NCBI GenBank assembly: GCA_024640665.1
Contig: JAHEEO010000079.1
Coordinates: 1-11,988 of the forward strand
DNA from: Rhodospirillales bacterium
GTDB taxonomy: Bacteria > Pseudomonadota > Gammaproteobacteria > Steroidobacterales > Rariloculaceae
Length of the DNA: 11,988 bases
Direction: 5' to 3'
Part shown: one piece after another, positions 7,281 to 11,988 of the stretch
Numbering within the stretch: the stretch's first letter is position 1
Layout: each line of letters begins with the position of its first letter
Notes under the pieces: model-generated
What the model was told of the DNA's origin: nothing
Seen by the model: the letters and a program-made list of their open reading frames with translations, nothing else
Database searches by the model: none
Made by a program: the position numbers and the translations under genes

Positions 7281-8174
7281 ATGGGCCAGTCAAATAGGCT
7301 AACTGCGGTTTTGCGACACTTATCCCGCTACGCGCGTCTGACTCGCCTCGACAAGCCAGTCGGAATTTGGCTCTTGTTATGGCCGACGTTGTGGGCATTG
7401 TGGATCGCCGGTAACGGGCGGCCGCTCGGCCCCGTCTTCCTGGCGTTAGTCGTAGGCACAATCGTCATTAGATCGGCTGGTTGTGTCATCAACGACTTTG
7501 CCGATCGAGACTTTGACGGTCACGTTGAACGTACCGCTAAACGCCCCTTGGTGACTGGAGAGGTTGAACCAACGGAAGCGATCATCTTATTTGCCGGTTT
7601 GATGTTTATCGCATTGGGCATCGCATTAACACTCAACACCCTGACTGTTGTATTTGCCGGTATTGGCGCCGCAATAACGGTCGCCTACCCGTTTACCAAA
7701 CGCATTATTTCGGCGCCACAGTTTGTGCTGGGCATCGCATTCGCTTGGGGCGTGCCGATGGCGTTTGCCGCACAGACGGCATCCGTGCCCCAGGAGTGCT
7801 GGTTGTTGTTTCTGGCGGCTGTGGTTTGGGGCGTAATCTATGACACGCAATACGCGATGGTCGATCGTGAGGACGATCTAAAGATCGGCGTAAAGTCCAC
7901 AGCTATTTTGCTCGGAGATATGGATCGAGCCTTCATAGCAGCGTTACAGATTTTGTTGTTGTCGACTTTAGCGCTCGTCGGCCGGCGAGCGGATCTAGGC
8001 GGTTGGTATTTTGCCGGGTTGGGCATGGCCACTGTGCTTGGCCTTTATCAGCAATGGCTCATCCACGAACGCAGCCGCGAAGACTGTTTCAGGGCCTTCT
8101 TGAATAATGCTTGGCTCGGCGCCTGCATCTTTTTCGGCATTTTGCTCGACTATGTATTTCGTGCTCCGGTTTAG
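7281..8174 (+). CDS. ubiA: 4-hydroxybenzoate polyprenyltransferase
   Basis: A 297-residue integral inner-membrane enzyme (E. coli UbiA has 290) that joins a polyprenyl diphosphate tail to 4-hydroxybenzoate in ubiquinone synthesis. Both Mg-diphosphate Asp motifs are present: NDFADRDFD (71-79) and YDTQYAMVDREDD (187-199). Flanking signatures LDKPVGIWLLLWPTLWALW (23-41), RTAKRPL (84-90), YPFTKR (136-141) and IGVKSTAILLG (202-212) match UbiA, not the protoheme or chlorophyll members of the superfamily. Hydrophobic segments recur through the whole length, as expected for the multi-helix fold. The ATG at 7281 follows a weak CAGGTG. The gene ends the plus-strand block, 36 bp from the convergent end of comF. 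ubiC, which often lies next to ubiA, is absent here, so chorismate lyase must be encoded elsewhere or replaced. Confidence 0.96.
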   Translation: MGQSNRLTAVLRHLSRYARLTRLDKPVGIWLLLWPTLWALWIAGNGRPLGPVFLALVVGTIVIRSAGCVINDFADRDFDGHVERTAKRPLVTGEVEPTEAIILFAGLMFIALGIALTLNTLTVVFAGIGAAITVAYPFTKRIISAPQFVLGIAFAWGVPMAFAAQTASVPQECWLLFLAAVVWGVIYDTQYAMVDREDDLKIGVKSTAILLGDMDRAFIAALQILLLSTLALVGRRADLGGWYFAGLGMATVLGLYQQWLIHERSREDCFRAFLNNAWLGACIFFGILLDYVFRAPV

Positions 8175-8209
8175 CCAGGCAGTTAGGGCTGACCGCCGGC
8201 GCAGCGAAT

Positions 8210-8911
8210 TTAGACTGGCGGAAGTGGAGTGCGAGCAACCGCCCACGCTTCGACCCGGGTTGCACCGGCCGCGCGAATCGCGTTAGCAAGTGCGTTAACG
8301 GTGGCGCCTGTGGTAATGACATCGTCGATGATGGCAACACGCCTGCCGCTGAGATCGCGCCTGACTGCAAACGCGCCAGCGATGTTCTGCTGCCGTTGGG
8401 CTGCTGTGAGGCGAGACTGCGGTGGCGTTGCTTTGCAGCGCTGAATGCCTGCACGCAGAATGGGTATGTGCAGTTGTGCCGAGACGCTGCGGGCGATTTC
8501 CAGGGCCTGGTTGTAGCCGCGCTGCAGTAATCGACGCGGGTGCAGGGGGACGCTGACGATGGCGTCGATGTTGCAGCGTTGCGGGGCGGCCGATTCGGCT
8601 AGAATTTGCCCAAGGGCACGTCCCAGCGCGCGCTGACCGCCAAACTTAAGTGCGTAAATATAGCGTTCGAGTGGCCATGCAAATAGCAGCGGCGCAAGGA
8701 TTTGATCGGTTTGCCATGCTGGGTTGTGCTGGGCGCAGACTTTGGCGCCGCTTGGCAGGGGGCCGATTCCACAATATCTGCAGGCGCGTATGTTCCGCGG
8801 GAAATCATGTCGGCACGGTGTACAGAACCCGGTGCTGGTGGGCCCACCGCACCGCGGGCAGGTTTCCGGAAACAAGAGGCCCCACAGGGGCTCGTAAACT
8901 TGCTTGAGCAT
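8210..8911 (-). CDS. comF: ComF/GntX-family phosphoribosyltransferase-like protein
   Basis: A 233-residue protein (E. coli GntX has 227). Near the N-terminus, FPETCPRCGG (14-23), CTPC (30-33), CRYC (44-47) and Cys59 form a zinc-ribbon-like cluster. The phosphoribosyltransferase fold shows LKFGGQ (88-93), VSVPLHPRRLLQRGYNQA (119-136), the ComF signature PQSRLTAAQRQQNIAGAF (164-181) and the PRPP loop VAIIDDVITTGATV (192-205). Members are cytosolic and needed for natural transformation in several bacteria; the gluconate link implied by the GntX name is doubtful. The ATG at 8911 matches the usual family N-terminus and leaves the bioB promoter outside the coding region. The frame stays open to ATG 8950 and GTG 8980, but neither has a ribosome binding site and GTG 8980 would place coding sequence across the bioB promoter and most of its leader. 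The 3' end converges on ubiA; no other competence gene is in the window. Confidence 0.92.
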   Translation of the reverse strand: MLKQVYEPLWGLLFPETCPRCGGPTSTGFCTPCRHDFPRNIRACRYCGIGPLPSGAKVCAQHNPAWQTDQILAPLLFAWPLERYIYALKFGGQRALGRALGQILAESAAPQRCNIDAIVSVPLHPRRLLQRGYNQALEIARSVSAQLHIPILRAGIQRCKATPPQSRLTAAQRQQNIAGAFAVRRDLSGRRVAIIDDVITTGATVNALANAIRAAGATRVEAWAVARTPLPPV

Positions 8912-8917
8912 TAAAAG

Positions 8918-8946
8918 TTGACAGTCTCGAATGGGGTTCTGATACT
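8918..8946 (+). promoter_or_regulatory. Sigma70-type promoter of bioB
   Basis: A consensus -35 TTGACA at 8918-8923 is separated by exactly 17 bp from GATACT at 8941-8946 (four of six matches to TATAAT). Transcription would start near 8953, giving a leader of about 30 nt to the bioB ATG. It is the best promoter match seen in the window. The -35 lies 6 bp from the chosen comF start, so comF and bioB share this control region. I see no BirA-type operator (paired TTGTAAAC half-sites) over it. Confidence 0.72.
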
Positions 8947-8956
8947 GCATCGTCGT

Positions 8957-8984
8957 CGTATAGGCCGCCTGAGGTAACACGCAA
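8957..8984 (-). promoter_or_regulatory. Possible comF promoter
   Basis: On the minus strand TTGCGT (8979-8984) and TATACG (8957-8962) are spaced by 16 bp. The match is modest (three and four of six). If real, transcription starts near 8950, overlapping the bioB promoter region face to face and excluding GTG 8980 as the comF start. Confidence 0.3.
8971..8975 (+). promoter_or_regulatory. Shine-Dalgarno of bioB
   Basis: GAGGT lies 9 nt before the ATG at 8985. It supports that start over the internal ATG at 9024, which has no comparable site. Confidence 0.65.
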
Positions 8985-10007
8985 ATGTCTGGGATAAATC
9001 AACAAATCGAGCTGGGCGGCATAATGGTCAGCGCCGAACCGCGAACCGACTGGACCAGCGAGGCAGTCGCAAAGCTCTTCGAATTGCCACTTAATGACCT
9101 TTTATTCGCGGCACAGTGGGTGCATCGACAGCATTTCGACCCGAATGCCGTGCAGGTCTCAACCTTGCTGTCAATCAAGACCGGTCGCTGCCCAGAGGAT
9201 TGTGCCTATTGCCCGCAAAGCGTGCGTTTCGAAACGGGACTAGAAGTTCACGATTTGATGCCGCTGGAAGAAGTCCAGCAAGCGGCAAGCAATGCGCGTG
9301 CCCAAGGCGCCACGCGGTTTTGCATGGGTGCTGCTTACCGGCGCCCCAAAGACAAAGATGTCGACAAGATCATTGCAATGATTAAGACGGTCAACGATCT
9401 TGGTATGGAGTCTTGCGTCACGCTGGGTATGCTAACGCCAGCGCAGGCAGATCGGCTCGCTGAGGCCGGCCTGGATTTCTACAATCACAATGTCGACACA
9501 TCGGAGAAATATTACGCCGAGATCATCAGCACGAGAACTTACGCGGATCGTCTCGAGACGCTCGAGAACGTGCGTAACGCCGGAATTAAGGTCTGTTGCG
9601 GCGGAATTGTCGGTATGGGAGAGACGCGTCAAGATCGCGTCGAGTTCCTGCGCACCCTGGCGACATTGCCGGCCCATCCGGATAGCGTTCCTATCAACCA
9701 GCTCGTGCGCGTTGCGGGCACGCCGCTCGCCGTCGCCGAAAGCGATGATGTCGATACATTCGAGTTCCTGCGAACCATTGCCGTTGCACGTATTCTGATG
9801 CCGCAATCTCAGGTGCGATTGTCGGCAGGGCGGACCGAGTTCAGTGATGAAATGCAGGCGCTTTGCTACTTTGCGGGCGCCAATTCGGTTTTTTACGGTG
9901 ACAAGCTATTGACGACTGACAATCCAGAGGCGAATGAAGATCTCAAATTGTTTGACCGCTTAGGGCTTGAACCGGAAGTAGCGCCAGACCAAGTTAGCAG
10001 CGCATAA
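8985..10007 (+). CDS. bioB: Biotin synthase
   Basis: A 340-residue radical-SAM enzyme (E. coli BioB has 346) that inserts sulfur into dethiobiotin, the last step of biotin synthesis. The [4Fe-4S] motif CPEDCAYC gives Cys69, Cys73 and Cys76. The [2Fe-2S] ligands are also present: Cys113 in RFCMG, Cys144 in ESCVTLG, Cys204 in KVCCGGIVG and Arg278 in VRLSAGR, matching E. coli Cys97, Cys128, Cys188 and Arg260. Substrate and SAM contacts such as YNHNVDTS (166-173) and GGIVGMGET (206-214) are intact, so activity is expected. The N-terminus extends about 16 residues beyond E. coli; ATG 8985 is chosen for its Shine-Dalgarno, with ATG 9024 as the alternative. A consensus-like promoter lies just upstream. 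bioC follows after 19 bp; bioF, bioH and bioD do not follow. Confidence 0.97.
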   Translation: MSGINQQIELGGIMVSAEPRTDWTSEAVAKLFELPLNDLLFAAQWVHRQHFDPNAVQVSTLLSIKTGRCPEDCAYCPQSVRFETGLEVHDLMPLEEVQQAASNARAQGATRFCMGAAYRRPKDKDVDKIIAMIKTVNDLGMESCVTLGMLTPAQADRLAEAGLDFYNHNVDTSEKYYAEIISTRTYADRLETLENVRNAGIKVCCGGIVGMGETRQDRVEFLRTLATLPAHPDSVPINQLVRVAGTPLAVAESDDVDTFEFLRTIAVARILMPQSQVRLSAGRTEFSDEMQALCYFAGANSVFYGDKLLTTDNPEANEDLKLFDRLGLEPEVAPDQVSSA

Positions 10008-10026
10008 GCGCGATGGCGCAAGTCCG

Positions 10027-10914
10027 GTGAGTCGTGCGCGTCAAACCCTGCCCGCAAACTATGCCTTGCCGGAGTCTCGTGCTGCCCTGCGCAATTTCGC
10101 CGCCGCCAGCGCGCAGTTCAACGCAAATTGTGTCGTGCATGATCATGCACGACAGGTTTTATTGGACCGCTTACCTTACTTTGGTATCGAGCCGAAAGTC
10201 GTTTTAGATATTGGCTGCGGCACCGGCCGTGCGTTGTCTGCGTTGCGCAGCGCATTTCCTGGAGCACGAGTCTGCGGCCTCGACGCGAGTGCCCCCATGC
10301 TTGCGACAGCTTGCGACAGTGGGCCTGCTCAGCAAGCGTCGGTATTGGTGGCAGATGCGCAGCGCCTGCCGGTGGCCAGTCATTCGGTCGATCTGATTTT
10401 TGCCAACCTGCTGTTGCCCTGGTGTGACCTGGCGGCGGTTTTTGCTGAGACGGCGCGCGTACTCGCGCCAAACGGCTTGTTCATTTTTTCGTCCTTGGGT
10501 CCCGCGACGCTCCAACAGGTCCGCCGCGCCTGGTATCGCATTGATGAGGCCGCACACGTGCATGGTTTTGTCGGGCCGCAGGATGTCGGTGATTTGCTGG
10601 CCCGCGGCGGGCTTTATGAGCCGGTCGTGGATGTGGATCGTATCGAGGTTACGTATGCTGCGGCCGCCGCCTTACATGCCGATCTGCGCGCAACCGGCAG
10701 TAAGAATGTCGCCGGCGGCCGCAGGCGCTCGTTAACCGGCGTGCGGCGCTGGCGCGCTTATGAAGCGGCCCTCGAAGATGCCCGCCGTGACGGGCGCCTG
10801 AGCATCACCTGTGAATTGATCTTCGGCCAAGCTTGGGCGCAACCCGTGGTTGCCACGGAACCGAAATCTGCGGCTCATTTCAAGGGCATTCCGCTGACGA
10901 TGGCCAGCGAGTAA
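10027..10914 (+). CDS. bioC: Malonyl-ACP O-methyltransferase
   Basis: A 295-residue class I SAM methyltransferase (E. coli BioC has 251). BioC methylates the free carboxyl of malonyl-ACP so that fatty acid synthesis can build the pimeloyl chain. Seen: motif I VVLDIGCGTG (58-67), acidic loop GLDASAPMLATA (84-95), DAQRLPVASHSVDLIFANLLLPWC (110-133, including the BioC-like NLLLPWC block), and a C-terminal half resembling BioC through LRATGSKNVAGGRRRSLTG (220-238) and the ITCELIFGQAW block (260-270). The pairing with bioB supports BioC over a generic methyltransferase. The GTG at 10027 is the only plausible start: the nearby ATG 10013 is in another frame and stops at once. No clear Shine-Dalgarno is visible, so translation may be coupled to bioB 19 bp upstream. 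The extra length is mainly at the N-terminus, inside the C-terminal half and at the tail. A 24-bp palindrome and a 10-bp tandem repeat lie inside the gene. Confidence 0.92.
   Translation: MSRARQTLPANYALPESRAALRNFAAASAQFNANCVVHDHARQVLLDRLPYFGIEPKVVLDIGCGTGRALSALRSAFPGARVCGLDASAPMLATACDSGPAQQASVLVADAQRLPVASHSVDLIFANLLLPWCDLAAVFAETARVLAPNGLFIFSSLGPATLQQVRRAWYRIDEAAHVHGFVGPQDVGDLLARGGLYEPVVDVDRIEVTYAAAAALHADLRATGSKNVAGGRRRSLTGVRRWRAYEAALEDARRDGRLSITCELIFGQAWAQPVVATEPKSAAHFKGIPLTMASE
10131..10154. repeat. 24-bp perfect palindrome inside bioC
   Basis: Twelve bases are followed directly by their reverse complement with no spacer, centred on TGATCA (10140-10145). The next flanking bases do not pair. 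The stretch encodes part of CVVHDHARQ near residues 35-43 of BioC, the region of the family's Asp/His-rich N-terminal motif. The DNA could bind a dimeric regulator or fold in the mRNA; no function is known to me. Confidence 0.8.
10299..10318 (+). repeat. 10-bp tandem direct repeat inside bioC
   Basis: GCTTGCGACA occurs twice head to tail (10299-10308 and 10309-10318) within the codons for LATACDS. Both copies are needed for the present reading frame. Because the unit is not a multiple of three, loss or gain of a copy would shift the frame. Confidence 0.85.
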
Positions 10915-10923
10915 TTCCACCAA

Positions 10924-10943
10924 GACGGCTGTCCTGAGTCGTC
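10924..10943 (+). terminator. Stem-loop after bioC, weak terminator or attenuator candidate
   Basis: GACGGCT (10924-10930) can pair with AGTCGTC (10937-10943) over seven positions including one G-U, enclosing a 6-nt loop, 9 nt after the bioC stop. The following bases (ATTGTGT) are only partly U-rich, so intrinsic termination would be inefficient. It may instead mark an mRNA 3' end or attenuate read-through into ctaA. Confidence 0.35.
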
Positions 10944-10946
10944 ATT

Positions 10947-11096
10947 GTGTGCGAAAATAGAATTGTTCCAAAAGGTGTTTGTGCGCTTGTCGCCGTGCTG
11001 CAGTCCGTTAATGGTCGCAGCGCTCAAGTCGAACAAGAAATCATGCGTGCAGGCCAGTCCGCGGATACCTATTTTCGGTCCAATGAACACATATAG
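10947..11096 (+). other. Possible 49-residue small reading frame just before ctaA
   Basis: A GTG at 10947 opens a frame whose TAG (11094-11096) touches the ctaA ATG at 11097. The product would have a mildly hydrophobic stretch (GVCALVAVL, about residues 10-18) followed by a polar end (NGRSAQVEQEIMRAG and onwards). I do not recognise it, and there is no clear ribosome binding site. A second frame also stays open from the bioC stop to a TGA overlapping the ctaA ATG (ATGA at 11097-11100). Open frames of this length arise by chance at this GC content. It might be a coupling leader peptide, the tail of a decayed gene, or nothing. Confidence 0.2.
10958..10963 (+). promoter_or_regulatory. -10-like hexamer upstream of ctaA
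   Basis: TAGAAT matches the sigma70 -10 consensus at five of six positions and follows the stem-loop, a sensible place for a ctaA promoter. The -35 position 17 bp upstream (TGAGTC) is poor and partly inside the stem, so the call is tentative. Confidence 0.3.
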
Positions 11097-11988
11097 ATGA
11101 CGAAATTGTTTGTCAATTTGGCGCGCGTCGGCACGCTGCTAGCCCTGCTGGTGGTTGCGGTCGGCGCTTGGGTGAGACTCACGGACGCCGGCCTTGGCTG
11201 TCCGGACTGGCCAGGCTGTTATGGCCAGTTGATCGTCCCCGAAGTACTGCCTGCGGAAGCCGCTTTAGACCCGAGCCTCGCTGCGCGGCCACTCGAGCCC
11301 GAGAAAGCGTGGAACGAAATGATCCACCGATATATGGCGTCTACGCTGGGGTTCATCTGTTTAGTTCTGGCTGGTCTGGCCTGGCGTAACCGGGCGCACC
11401 CCGATCAGCCAACTAAAGTGCCTTATACACTGCTCGCGCTGGTCATTTTCCAGGGTTTGCTGGGCATGTGGACAGTGACGCTACTGCTCAAGCCCGTCAT
11501 CGTCGCCGCGCATTTGATCGGCGGCTTGAGCACCCTCTCGTTGTTGTTCTGGCTCAGTCGATTCAGGACGGCACCGATATGGTCTGGCGATAAGTTGAAG
11601 ACTCTGGCAGTGGCCGCGACGGTCATGCTGGGCGTGCAGATTTTTCTCGGTGGGTGGACGAGCGCCAACTATGCGGCCCTTGCCTGTCCCGATTTTCCAA
11701 CCTGTCAAACGCAATGGTGGCCGGAAATCGCGGATTTCGATGAAGGCTTTGTCATGTGGCGCGGCCTGGGCATCGACTACGAGGGCGGCGTGCTGGAGCA
11801 TCCGGCAAGAGTGGCAATTCATTTCGTGCACCGCTTGGGCGCCGTGGTAGCGGCTATCTTATTGGCCTGGCTGGCAATCCGCTTGATCGCTCAGCCGTCG
11901 TCCAGGCCGGACGGAATCGCCATGGCGCTAGCGTTATTCGCGCAACTGTCTATTGGAATCGGTATCGTGTTGCTGGGTGTGCCTTTAT
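11097..11988 (+). CDS. ctaA: Heme A synthase (COX15/CtaA), 3' end beyond the window
   Basis: The first 297 residues of an inner-membrane protein that oxidises the C8 methyl of heme O to give heme A for aa3-type cytochrome c oxidase. Seen: an N-terminal membrane helix (about 8-27), the signature GAWVRLTDAGLGCPDWPGCYGQ region (23-44) with Cys35 and Cys41, the His77 block NEMIHRYMAS (73-82), His139 in AAHLIGG, a second Cys pair at 197 and 203 (CPDFPTC), and His242/His245 in AIHFVHRLGA. These are the paired Cys and heme-ligand His of the family's first half and the start of its second half; the last conserved His lies outside the window. Further hydrophobic helices fall near 84-96, 110-130, 136-153, 168-188 and 247-264. 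The ATG at 11097 gives the usual short N-terminus; no good Shine-Dalgarno is visible. Heme O synthase ctaB commonly follows, but cannot be seen. Confidence 0.94.
   Translation, partial: MTKLFVNLARVGTLLALLVVAVGAWVRLTDAGLGCPDWPGCYGQLIVPEVLPAEAALDPSLAARPLEPEKAWNEMIHRYMASTLGFICLVLAGLAWRNRAHPDQPTKVPYTLLALVIFQGLLGMWTVTLLLKPVIVAAHLIGGLSTLSLLFWLSRFRTAPIWSGDKLKTLAVAATVMLGVQIFLGGWTSANYAALACPDFPTCQTQWWPEIADFDEGFVMWRGLGIDYEGGVLEHPARVAIHFVHRLGAVVAAILLAWLAIRLIAQPSSRPDGIAMALALFAQLSIGIGIVLLGVPL

Noticed and set aside
8175..8209. Bidirectional terminator between ubiA and comF
   Set aside because: Only a 5-bp pairing across a 36-nt loop and a short CGCCGGCG palindrome were found, with no U-tract on either strand.
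8111..8530. 139-codon plus-strand frame over the end of ubiA and comF
   Set aside because: It is a shadow of the ubiA C-terminus and of comF, which carries the PRPP loop on the other strand.
10875..11090. 71-codon minus-strand frame in the bioC-ctaA spacer
   Set aside because: It overlaps the bioC 3' end, lies antisense to both neighbours, and shows no ribosome binding site or recognisable motif.
1..11988. A new defence, mobile or biosynthetic system
   Set aside because: All sizeable genes belong to well-known housekeeping families in conserved order. No integrase, transposase, toxin-antitoxin pair, CRISPR array or unknown multi-gene cassette was seen.

Overview
The window is a conserved chromosomal stretch of a proteobacterium, most likely a gammaproteobacterium outside the Enterobacterales. 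The evidence is the collinear order yicC-gmk-rpoZ-spoT-ridA-recG (the Enterobacterales have trmH where ridA sits here), a proteobacterial ubiquinone gene (ubiA), comF divergent from bioB as in pseudomonads, and a heme A synthase gene. Base composition and codon use look even, with moderately high GC. I see no RNA gene, insertion sequence, prophage or CRISPR. The intact genes are all full length, and none looks recently transferred.

Layout. Positions 1-580 (minus strand) hold the N-terminal part of a PP2C-type protein phosphatase whose 3' end lies outside the window. A 77-bp divergent spacer separates it from a long codirectional block, 658-8174: yicC (endoribonuclease family), gmk (guanylate kinase), rpoZ (RNA polymerase omega), spoT ((p)ppGpp synthetase/hydrolase), ridA (enamine/imine deaminase), recG (fork-remodelling helicase) and ubiA (4-hydroxybenzoate polyprenyltransferase). 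Spacers in the block are 17-68 bp, so most or all of it may be co-transcribed. comF (minus, ending at 8210) converges on ubiA. From 8985 a second plus-strand block runs bioB, bioC, a 182-bp spacer, then the start of ctaA/COX15, which is cut by the right edge.

Function. gmk, rpoZ and spoT form a coherent set: guanylate kinase makes the GDP/GTP precursors that SpoT turns into (p)ppGpp, and omega is part of one ppGpp-binding site on RNA polymerase. RidA and RecG deal with metabolite damage and stalled replication forks. BioC starts pimelate synthesis and BioB performs the last biotin step, but bioF, bioH and bioD, which usually accompany them, are absent here. UbiA and CtaA belong to the respiratory chain (ubiquinone and heme A).

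I found no previously undescribed multi-gene system. The items most worth a second look are a 24-bp perfect palindrome inside bioC, a nearby 10-bp tandem duplication in the same gene, the shortened biotin locus, and the bioC-ctaA spacer. That spacer contains a stem-loop, a -10-like box and a small reading frame ending exactly one base before the ctaA start codon.
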